Assembly (NCBI GenBank): GCA_017403185.1
Contig: JAFQON010000030.1
Coordinates: 1-46,895, forward strand
Source of the DNA: Clostridia bacterium
Lineage (GTDB): Bacteria; Bacillota; Clostridia; Oscillospirales; Acutalibacteraceae
Direction: 5' to 3'
DNA length: 46,895 bases
Each line of letters begins with the position of its first letter. Within the stretch, counting starts at the first letter, position 1. The notes under the pieces are model-generated. The model was not told where the DNA came from. It ran no database searches and was given only the letters and a program-made list of their open reading frames with translations. This document shows positions 26,536 to 33,389 of the stretch, one piece after another. The position numbers were made by a program, and so were the translations under genes.

Positions 26536-27552
26536 ATGGCATCATTATTTCTTGCAATAAAAAATGTGTTTCACGGCATCGTTGCGGCCTTCATGCTTAT
26601 CCCCATTCTGCTCACAATGGGCGATGCAGGCAACCCGGATACTCCCGTTATAAACTATCCCGACTCCGACAATCCGTATATCACCGAATACCTTGCCCCT
26701 GATATCGCTGCTCACCGCTCGGGTGCGGGTATTGCGCCGCAGAATACTCTGATGGCATTTGAGAACATCGTTGAGCAGGGCGACTCTCTCGGCGTTGACA
26801 CGCTTGAATTCGATGTCCAGATTACTGCAGACGGCGAGCTTGTGCTTCAGCACGACCTCACATATGATGCAACATCAAATGCCGCTGAGCTTTTCGGTAA
26901 AAAGAATATACCGGTTTCTTCTTTGACTCTCGAAGAAGCCAAGGCACTCAACATGGGCGAGAATTTCAAGGTTGACGGCGAATACCCCTACAGAGGACTC
27001 AGGGGCGACAATATCCCCTATAATCTCAGAGTTGTCACCTGTGACGAGGTTATTGACTATGTTGAAGCAACCGGCAGCAAAGAATACAACTATGTTATCG
27101 AAATAAAGAGCATCGGTTCAAACGGCAGAAAAGCCGCCGATAAGCTCCATTCGATTATCAACGAACGCAATTTGCAGGGCAGAGTTGTATGGTCAACCTT
27201 TGCCCCCTTCACATCAATGTATATGAAATCAAATTATCCTGAAATAGCACGCACCGCAGACGCAATTGAAGCGGTTCAGTTTTATTTCTATTTCCGAATG
27301 GGTTGGGACCTTCAGGATGTAAGCCCCTCTTATGCCGCGCTGCAAATCCCCTACGGTTCAAGCGCATTCGATAATATCATCAACCTCGGCACAAGAGAAT
27401 TGCTCAACTATGCCCATTCAAACAACATCGCCGTTCAGTATTGGACAATCAACAGCGAGGAAGAGGTCAGAACCCTCACCCTCAACGGTGCAGACTGCAT
27501 TATGACCGATTACCCTCAGATGGCTTATGACACGGTGAAATCATGCAAATAA
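26536..27552 (+). CDS. Glycerophosphodiester phosphodiesterase, membrane-anchored
   Basis: 338 residues from the ATG at 26536 (AAGGAG upstream; a TTG at 26521 is unlikely). A hydrophobic N-terminal segment (about 4-27, LFLAIKNVFHGIVAAFMLIPIL) is an anchor or uncleaved signal. The GDPD active site is visible: His60 and Arg61 in 'AAHRSGAGIAPQNT', Glu91 and Asp93 in 'LEFDVQITADG', His106 in 'LQHD'. 'QYWTINSEEEVRTLTLNGADCIMTDYP' is the usual C-terminal strand region. The family hydrolyses glycerophosphodiesters to glycerol-3-phosphate and an alcohol. The operon with a pentose epimerase and a ribokinase is unusual. Confidence 0.92.
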   Translation: MASLFLAIKNVFHGIVAAFMLIPILLTMGDAGNPDTPVINYPDSDNPYITEYLAPDIAAHRSGAGIAPQNTLMAFENIVEQGDSLGVDTLEFDVQITADGELVLQHDLTYDATSNAAELFGKKNIPVSSLTLEEAKALNMGENFKVDGEYPYRGLRGDNIPYNLRVVTCDEVIDYVEATGSKEYNYVIEIKSIGSNGRKAADKLHSIINERNLQGRVVWSTFAPFTSMYMKSNYPEIARTADAIEAVQFYFYFRMGWDLQDVSPSYAALQIPYGSSAFDNIINLGTRELLNYAHSNNIAVQYWTINSEEEVRTLTLNGADCIMTDYPQMAYDTVKSCK

Positions 27553-27564
27553 GGAGCAAAAAAA

Positions 27565-28227
27565 ATGGATAAGCTTTTATCGGCATCGCTTATGTGTGCT
27601 AATTTAACGGAGCTGAAAAAATCCGTTGAAGAATTAAAAAATGCAGGCATTGATTACCTGCACCTTGATATTATGGACGGCAGCTTTGTGCCGAATATCA
27701 CTCTCGGCTTTGATTTGGTAAATGCAATAAAAGAAATCACGGACATTCCGCTTGATGTGCATATGATGGTCAACGACCCTTCACGATTTATTGACAGAAT
27801 GAAGCTTGACAAAAGCGATATTCTCTGCGTTCACTATGAGGCTGATATCCATGCTCAGAGAACGCTTGCACAGATAAAAGAAAGGGGCATAAAAGCGGGC
27901 ATCGCAATCAACCCGCAGACCCCGCCCGAGTGCATACGGTATCTCACCGATTATATTGATATGGCTCTTGTAATGACTGTAAGCCCGGGCTTTGCAGGGC
28001 AAAAGCTTTTTGCGGGAGCAGAAACAAAAACCTGCCGCACAAGAGAGCTTCTCAACGAATGGGGCTGTGAAAAAATTCCCATTGAGGTTGACGGAAACAT
28101 CAGCCCCGAAAACGGCAAAAAGCTCAGTAAAAGCGGAGCGGATATATTCGTGCTCGGCACAAGCAGCCTGTTCATAAAAGGCAAGGATATGAAGCAGGCG
28201 GCAGATGAATTCCGTGCCGTGCTGTAA
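27565..28227 (+). CDS. rpe: Ribulose-phosphate 3-epimerase family enzyme
   Basis: 220 residues, TIM barrel. Metal and catalytic residues are present: 'HLDIMDGSFVPN' (His, Asp), 'PLDVHMMV' (His), 'VSPGFAGQ' and 'PIEVDGNIS' (Asp). The family interconverts ribulose-5-P and xylulose-5-P. 'VSPGFAGQ' instead of 'VNPGFGGQ' is also seen in D-allulose-6-phosphate epimerases, so a C6 ketose-phosphate substrate is possible. It starts 12 bases after the GDPD gene and is followed at 9 bases by a ribokinase, so a pentose (or ketose) catabolic role is likely. Confidence 0.88.
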   Translation: MDKLLSASLMCANLTELKKSVEELKNAGIDYLHLDIMDGSFVPNITLGFDLVNAIKEITDIPLDVHMMVNDPSRFIDRMKLDKSDILCVHYEADIHAQRTLAQIKERGIKAGIAINPQTPPECIRYLTDYIDMALVMTVSPGFAGQKLFAGAETKTCRTRELLNEWGCEKIPIEVDGNISPENGKKLSKSGADIFVLGTSSLFIKGKDMKQAADEFRAVL

Positions 28228-28236
28228 GGAGATTCT

Positions 28237-29145
28237 ATGTATAAAAAAATCAACGCTGCCGTTATGGGCAGCATCAACATGGATTTGATTCTTAACATGA
28301 AAGCTGTGCCCGATGTGGGAGAAAATGTGCTCGGCACTTCCTATGGCTACGCAAACGGCGGCAAGGGCGCAAATCAGGCGGTCGGGCTTGCAAGGCTTGG
28401 CGCTCAGGTTAAAATAATCGGCAAGGTTGCGGATGATTCAAACGGACACAAGCTGATTGAAAATCTGCAAAAAAACAATGTTGATGTTTCGGATGTTTCG
28501 CTCTCAGGCACACAAACGGGGCTTGCGGCGATAATTATTGACGGCGAGGGCAGAAACCGCATTGTTGTTTATGAAGGGGCAAATGCGGAAATGAATGCCG
28601 CTGAAGCTGCAGGCTGCATAAAAGAAGGTCTTGACCTTCTGCTCGTTCAGTTTGAAACAAATGAGGATGCCGTTATAAGCTGCGTAAACCGAGCCGTTGA
28701 AAAGAAAATTGCAACTGTCATTGACTGCGGACCTGCCAAAAACTTTGCTCTTGAAAAAATGCAGGGTGCAACAATCATTACTCCCAACGAGAGTGAAACC
28801 AAGGCATTGACGGGGATTTTGCCTGCAGATGAAAGCAGCATCCTTGCGGCTTCAAAAATTCTTGAAGAAAGAAGCAAAGCAGAATTCGTTGTGCTGAAGC
28901 TCGGAGACAGAGGCTGCTCGGTATGGAACGGAAAAGAGCTCCGCATGATGCCTGCATACCCTTGCAAGGTTGTTGACACCACAGCCGCAGGCGACTGCTT
29001 CACGGCGGCTATGGCATTGGAATATATACGCACGGGCAATATTTATGCCGCCTGCGATATGGGCAACAAGGCAGGCAGCATCGCAGTAAGCAGAATGGGC
29101 GCAGACGCATCAATGCCCGCAGCAGATGAGCTTTTGAATTTCTGA
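28237..29145 (+). CDS. rbsK: Ribokinase-like PfkB-family sugar kinase
   Basis: 302 residues. 'VMGSINMDLIL' at the N-terminus, 'NGGKGANQAVGLARLGAQV' (substrate-binding GG motif) and 'DTTAAGDCFTAAMA' (anion hole and catalytic Asp) are diagnostic of ribokinases. The enzyme would phosphorylate ribose or a related sugar with ATP. It is last in the GDPD-epimerase-kinase operon; no ribose transporter or ribose-phosphate isomerase is near. Substrate specificity within PfkB cannot be fixed by eye, but the overall match is closest to RbsK. Confidence 0.88.
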   Translation: MYKKINAAVMGSINMDLILNMKAVPDVGENVLGTSYGYANGGKGANQAVGLARLGAQVKIIGKVADDSNGHKLIENLQKNNVDVSDVSLSGTQTGLAAIIIDGEGRNRIVVYEGANAEMNAAEAAGCIKEGLDLLLVQFETNEDAVISCVNRAVEKKIATVIDCGPAKNFALEKMQGATIITPNESETKALTGILPADESSILAASKILEERSKAEFVVLKLGDRGCSVWNGKELRMMPAYPCKVVDTTAAGDCFTAAMALEYIRTGNIYAACDMGNKAGSIAVSRMGADASMPAADELLNF

Positions 29146-29152
29146 ACAAAAT

Positions 29153-29187
29153 AATCCGCAGAAGATACCCGGTATCAACTGCGGATT
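29153..29187. terminator. Intrinsic terminator after the ribokinase gene
   Basis: AATCCGCAG pairs with CTGCGGATT, with an inner GATACC/GGTATC stem, followed by TATTGTTTTAT on the plus strand. The minus-strand side (TATTTTGTTC) could also serve the convergent gene. Confidence 0.75.
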
Positions 29188-29197
29188 TATTGTTTTA

Positions 29198-31372
29198 TCA
29201 ATCGCCGAGAAGGCCGTGATATCTGCCCATCCAATAGGGAAGAAGGAAGATATAAGGCATCTGAGCCCTCATGCCGTTTGCATTTGTGCTTGGAAGAGTC
29301 AAAGTGCAGTTAACATCTTTGGTGTTGATATCAACAAACTCTTCCGCACCCGAATCACACACAAACTGGTTGCCGTCATAATGAACAAGCACTCTTGCGG
29401 AATATTCAACGGGATATTTGAGCTGAGCGGGTATTCCCCTCTCCTCCTGCTCGGTATCCCACACAAGATCCTTTCTGTGACTGTTGTAAACAGGCCATCT
29501 TACAAGGTCAAGGTTCATCTCTGCAAGTGATTTTGCGGCGTTTTCAATATCACAGCTGTTGCTTGTGAGTGCACCGTAAACAATATTAAAGAAGGGTGAA
29601 CGCTCTGTTCTTTCATATCCCCAATGGTGTGTGAGACCCATTTTGAAAATTTCCTTTTGGGCAGCATCGTCTGTATACATGATAAGAGGATAAATATTGA
29701 TAAAATCAAGCTGATCATCAATGTGAGCAACATGACCGTCCTCATACTTATACTGCATACAGTTCATTGCATAGTGGTGCTTTTTGATGAGCATTTCATA
29801 AACTTCGTTGTACTTCTCCTCGCCTGTTACATGGTATGTGGTTTTCAGGAAAGAGAGGATTTCAAGCGAGTTTGTGCCTCTTTCATAGAACCATCTGTCA
29901 TCATTGTTGAGAAGCTCTGGCTCCCAATTTGCCCATGTGGTGGGCACACCGTCAACATCGCAAAGATGAAAATTATTTTCAAGAATATGGTCTGTGATGG
30001 TCTTGACAACCTTTGCGATTTTTTCTTTCTCTTTTTTATCGGCTACAAGGTCGTAATAAATTCCGTAAGCAAAGTAGTGACCCGTCATTTCGTCGCTCGA
30101 GGTTTCACCAAGCCATTCGCAATCGGGGTTATCCTCGCAGATATGCCACTCTTCTCTGTTGCCCGTGCCGAATTCTTCTTCATAGGAATATCTTGTTGCT
30201 CTTGCCGTGAAGCCGGGCTTACCCGTGATCTCGGTAAGCTTAATCATTGCCTCAACAGCTTTTTTAGCATTCTCTTTCGCTTTTTTGTCGCCCGTCACCT
30301 TGTAGCGGAAGCACTGGCTTGCACAGTAAACGCCCGTGAAAAGTCCGTCATTATCGGAGTTGGGAAGCCAACCCGAGTCCATATCGCCGTATTTGCGCAG
30401 TGCTCTCGTAACCTGATATCCCTCGTTGCGGGTAAAATACTTAACGGCAAGCTCGTCAAAATGAGCAGCCTTTTCTTCAAGGGTCATATCCTTTGATGTA
30501 ATAAGGCTGATGCCGCGCGGAGTAACCGCAGCGATTGTGCCCTTATCCGAAACGGTGATTTTGGTAACCTTGGGGTGCATAAGCCATACACCGTAGGAAT
30601 AGTATGAAATCTTGCCTTCAACAAGGGTGATTATGCCCGTGTTTGTTGCAAAATACTTTTTGCCGTCTGCAGCAAAAAACATATCGTTGAATGAGCCGTC
30701 GGGCACGGAATAGAAATCATTGCCGTTGAACCAATAATTTTTACCGTCATATATATTCAGTCCTTCGTCCGAACCGACCCAGAGATGGCCCACGCCGTCA
30801 AGAGCAATGCAGTTTATTTTTTTGCTCAGTGCACCCGTGGTGTCGGGGAGAAGCTCTGCCCAATGGCGGCGCTTGCCCTTCATTGACATAAGACCTTCAA
30901 CGGCCGAGCCGATATATACAGTTTCGCCGTATTTTGATTTGTTATCAAGAGCTGCAAGGCACACCGTAGCCTCGGGAAGGTCAACCGTTTTAACGAATTC
31001 ATCATTCTGCAAAAGATAAAGGTCAGTTTCGGTGATAAGCCAGAATGAATTATCAAGTGCAACGGAAATATCAATGACAGGTGCATCAAATTCTGCAATT
31101 TTCTTCAGTTTTCCCTTCTTGATTTCAGCAAGCGAGTTACCGATTGCAGCATAAAGAGCTCCGTTTTTTGAAAAGAGCTTTGATACCCTTGCGTTAATCT
31201 TTTTAATCTTGCCGTTATTGTATTCGATGAGGGCATCGGGCTGAGCGATATAGAGTATCTCGCCGTCAAACGCAACCGAAGTGATATTTTCAACATCTAT
31301 TCCGTTTTCTGCGGTGATAAACACTTTATCAAACTGCCTGAATTCGCCGAAGTTGAGTGTAGGTTTTTTCAT
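29198..31372 (-). CDS. Beta-propeller plus alpha-toroid protein, unknown function
   Basis: 724 residues, good ribosome binding site (AAAGGAAGAGG), no signal peptide or membrane segment, so probably cytoplasmic. Residues about 25-310 are a beta-propeller with Reg_prop-like blades ('HLWVGSDEGLNIYDGKNYW', 'KKYFATNTGIITLVEGKIS'). Residues about 320-720 are mainly helical with Trp/Tyr-rich pairs ('GWLPNSDNDGLFTGVYCASQ', 'NNDDRWFYERGTNSLEILSFL'), resembling an (alpha/alpha)6 toroid as in several sugar-active enzymes. A glycan-related enzyme is plausible given the GH cluster nearby. I do not recognise a characterised family, and no catalytic residue is claimed. Confidence 0.75.
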   Translation of the reverse strand: MKKPTLNFGEFRQFDKVFITAENGIDVENITSVAFDGEILYIAQPDALIEYNNGKIKKINARVSKLFSKNGALYAAIGNSLAEIKKGKLKKIAEFDAPVIDISVALDNSFWLITETDLYLLQNDEFVKTVDLPEATVCLAALDNKSKYGETVYIGSAVEGLMSMKGKRRHWAELLPDTTGALSKKINCIALDGVGHLWVGSDEGLNIYDGKNYWFNGNDFYSVPDGSFNDMFFAADGKKYFATNTGIITLVEGKISYYSYGVWLMHPKVTKITVSDKGTIAAVTPRGISLITSKDMTLEEKAAHFDELAVKYFTRNEGYQVTRALRKYGDMDSGWLPNSDNDGLFTGVYCASQCFRYKVTGDKKAKENAKKAVEAMIKLTEITGKPGFTARATRYSYEEEFGTGNREEWHICEDNPDCEWLGETSSDEMTGHYFAYGIYYDLVADKKEKEKIAKVVKTITDHILENNFHLCDVDGVPTTWANWEPELLNNDDRWFYERGTNSLEILSFLKTTYHVTGEEKYNEVYEMLIKKHHYAMNCMQYKYEDGHVAHIDDQLDFINIYPLIMYTDDAAQKEIFKMGLTHHWGYERTERSPFFNIVYGALTSNSCDIENAAKSLAEMNLDLVRWPVYNSHRKDLVWDTEQEERGIPAQLKYPVEYSARVLVHYDGNQFVCDSGAEEFVDINTKDVNCTLTLPSTNANGMRAQMPYIFLLPYWMGRYHGLLGD

Positions 31373-31407
31373 AGGTTTTTCCTCTTCCTTTAAAATTTAA
31401 CAGTAAC

Positions 31408-31436
31408 AGTCTATCATATATTTCAGCGTTTGTCGA
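31408..31436 (-). promoter_or_regulatory. Possible promoter of the propeller-toroid gene
   Basis: On the minus strand TCGACA (31431-31436), a 17-base spacer and TAGACT (31408-31413). Both boxes are imperfect. The -35 overlaps the palindrome TGTCGACA. Confidence 0.4.
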
Positions 31437-31444
31437 CAGTTCAC

Positions 31445-31472
31445 TTGAAATAAGCTAAAAAAACATTATAAT
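31445..31472 (+). promoter_or_regulatory. Sigma-A promoter of the third ECF operon
   Basis: TTGAAA (31445-31450), a 16-base spacer and TATAAT (31467-31472), immediately upstream of the ECF-like element. Confidence 0.6.
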
Positions 31473-31475
31473 TTT

Positions 31476-31503
31476 TGTAACGATTTCGGTTTTTTTCAAT
31501 CTA
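31476..31503 (+). promoter_or_regulatory. Candidate ECF-type autoregulatory promoter
   Basis: TGTAAC (31476-31481), GATTTCGGTTTTTTT and then ATCTA at 31499-31503 with a 17-base spacer. It resembles the element at 15429-15455 in all its parts, which suggests the two ECF factors have similar promoter recognition. Confidence 0.6.
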
Positions 31504-31525
31504 ACAGATGAAAGGCGGTGAAAAT

Positions 31526-32017
31526 GTGGCGGATTTTGAAAAAATCTTCAAAGAAAATCAGGGCTTTATCTATAAATATCTGCTGAAGCTGTGCGGTAAT
31601 CCTTCTCTTGCGGAAGAGCTCACGCAGGAGACTTTCTTCAGAGCATACATGAACATATCGGGTCTGAGAAATGAAAGCAAAGTTTCCGTATGGTTGTGTC
31701 AGATTGCAAAAAACACCTATTACGCATGGTATAACGAGAACAAAAAGCTGAATCCCATAGACGATGCAAAAGAGGTTACGGACAGCTTTGATGCTGAAGA
31801 TTTTTTTATTCAGCGTGAGCTTACGGAAAAGGCTCTGAGCTGCCTTCATAAGCTTGAAGAGCCTTACAAAGAGGTTTTTATGCTCTCGGTATTCGGCCAG
31901 GTATCGCTGAAGGATATCAGCAGGATTTTCGGCAAAAGCGAAAGCTGGGCAAGGGTCACATTTTACCGTGCAAAACAAAAACTATCGGAAGGAATGAAAG
32001 AACACAATGAAATGTAA
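31526..32017 (+). CDS. ECF-type RNA polymerase sigma factor
   Basis: 163 residues from a GTG at 31526, preferred to the ATG at 31508 because AGGCGGTG lies 5-6 bases upstream and the protein then starts 'ADFEKIFKENQGFIYKYL' as in related ECFs. Region 2: 'LAEELTQETFFRAYMNI', 'SKVSVWLCQIAKNTYYAW'. Region 4: 'LEEPYKEVFMLSVFGQVSLKDISRIFGKSESWARVTFYRAKQ' (seen as two halves around the helix-turn-helix). It overlaps by 11 bases a gene for a zinc-finger anti-sigma factor. Such sigma/zinc-finger/membrane-protein trios usually respond to envelope stress. Confidence 0.93.
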   Translation: MADFEKIFKENQGFIYKYLLKLCGNPSLAEELTQETFFRAYMNISGLRNESKVSVWLCQIAKNTYYAWYNENKKLNPIDDAKEVTDSFDAEDFFIQRELTEKALSCLHKLEEPYKEVFMLSVFGQVSLKDISRIFGKSESWARVTFYRAKQKLSEGMKEHNEM

Positions 32018-32645
32018 CATAATTCAGGATTTGATTCCGCTTTATATTGACAAATGCTGCTGTGAGGACAGCAAAAAAGAGGTTGAAGCCCACCTTAACG
32101 AGTGCAGCGAATGCAAGGCTGTATTTGACGGCATGACTGCCGACATTGACAGCAAAGATACAAGCTGCACTACGCCAAAAACAAGCAAAATCAATGATTG
32201 GAAGGCATCAATCCTGCAATCGGCGCTGCTTTTTGCATCGTTTCTGATTATAACAATCGGCGTTGCAATTGAGGCATCAATTCCCCACGGCTTTGATAAC
32301 GGATTTGCGGCTTTTAACATTGTTATACCCGCAACGGGCTTTATGCTTTCGCTTGCAAACTGGTATTTCATAAAGTTTTATAAAAGCAAAAAAGCTTTCA
32401 GCAATTTTTCTTGCCTGATAACATTTCTGCTTATCGTCTGTGCAGGGTTATGGTGCGGCTTCCACTATGAATTTTCAATATTCGATTTCATTAACGCTTA
32501 TTGGGGTTCAAGCTTTGTTGACTTCTTTGAAGGAGTACCATTGCATTTAATGCTTTATGGCAGCGGAATTCTGTTCACGGCAGCACTCTGCCTTATATCA
32601 AAGTTCTCTTCAAATGCCTACGCAAAAATGCTGGGCAAGGAGTAA
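32007..32645 (+). CDS. Zinc-finger anti-sigma factor, four membrane helices
   Basis: 212 residues. The N-terminal 40 residues are an anti-sigma zinc finger: 'LIPLYIDKCCCEDSK' then His29, Cys33, Cys36 in 'HLNECSEC' (HxxxCxxC). Four hydrophobic segments follow: LLFASFLIITIGVAIE, IVIPATGFMLSLANWYFI, CLITFLLIVCAGLWCGF and YGSGILFTAALCLIS. It would keep the overlapping sigma factor bound at the membrane until a signal arrives. There is no large outer domain, unlike the anti-sigma-like protein at 16036. Confidence 0.9.
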   Translation: MKCNIIQDLIPLYIDKCCCEDSKKEVEAHLNECSECKAVFDGMTADIDSKDTSCTTPKTSKINDWKASILQSALLFASFLIITIGVAIEASIPHGFDNGFAAFNIVIPATGFMLSLANWYFIKFYKSKKAFSNFSCLITFLLIVCAGLWCGFHYEFSIFDFINAYWGSSFVDFFEGVPLHLMLYGSGILFTAALCLISKFSSNAYAKMLGKE

Positions 32646-32648
32646 GGA

Positions 32649-33350
32649 ATGAAGATTTCTTTATCATCTGTTGTTCGCACACTTGCGGCATTAAATCTTT
32701 TTCTGCCCGTTTGCACGGCAGTTTGCTTCATTTTCGGCTACAGATTTTCACTTTTCAACTATACGGTTTGTTCAATAATCCTTGGCGTAATTTCTGTTGC
32801 GGGTGTTGTTTTTTCTTTCATAACCAAAGAAAAAAACAGCAAAAAATCAGATACGGCAATGCTTGCGCTTTTACCGTTGCTTTCGGTAATCAATTGGACA
32901 GTATACCTTTTCAAAAGCCCTGATAAAACCGTTGTTACGGTTTGCCTGCCGATTTGCTTTGTTTGCGCAATAATAATTTCAATAAAATATATCAAACCAA
33001 CAATTTTAAAAATTGCATCTGTCGTTACTCCTTCGCTCGCATTATTTCCGATAACTTTTATTTCTTTTCTGTTGCTTTTACCTGTTGCAAAAAATACGGT
33101 TGTAAAAACAGTCCCTTCTCCCAACGGAACATACTGTGCTGAGGTAACAGACAGTGATCAGGGCGCACTCGGCGGAGATACTCTTGTTCATATTCACGAA
33201 ACGAAAAAGCTTGATTTTCTCATCTTCAACATAGCCAAAGCTCCCAATCGGATTTATACGGGAGATTGGAAAGAACACGAAACAATGCGTATTTATTGGA
33301 AGAATGAACACAGCCTTATGATCAATGAAAATGAATACACCATAGAATAA
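32649..33350 (+). CDS. Polytopic membrane protein with DUF5412-like end
   Basis: 233 residues, 3 bases after the anti-sigma stop, so co-transcribed. Five membrane segments lie in the first 150 residues. The C-terminal 80 residues ('TVPSPNGTYCAEVTDSDQGALGGDTLVHI', 'IYTGDWKEHETMRIYWKNEH') resemble DUF5412-type domains found in small Firmicutes membrane proteins; this is recognised by eye. Function is unknown; the operon suggests an accessory or target of the sigma/anti-sigma pair. Confidence 0.75.
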   Translation: MKISLSSVVRTLAALNLFLPVCTAVCFIFGYRFSLFNYTVCSIILGVISVAGVVFSFITKEKNSKKSDTAMLALLPLLSVINWTVYLFKSPDKTVVTVCLPICFVCAIIISIKYIKPTILKIASVVTPSLALFPITFISFLLLLPVAKNTVVKTVPSPNGTYCAEVTDSDQGALGGDTLVHIHETKKLDFLIFNIAKAPNRIYTGDWKEHETMRIYWKNEHSLMINENEYTIE

Positions 33351-33353
33351 ACA

Positions 33354-33384
33354 ACACCCGATGCCTGCAATGAGCATCGGGTGT
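33354..33384. terminator. Bidirectional intrinsic terminator
   Basis: ACACCCGATGC-CTGCAATGA-GCATCGGGTGT, an 11-bp perfect stem, followed by GTGTTTTATT on plus and TTGTTTATT on minus. It separates two convergent genes. Confidence 0.85.
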
Positions 33385-33389
33385 GTGTT

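Noticed and set aside
29624-30496. A 290-codon open frame on the plus strand
   Set aside because: Antisense to the propeller-toroid gene, with low-quality composition and no start signal; codon bias clearly supports the minus-strand gene.
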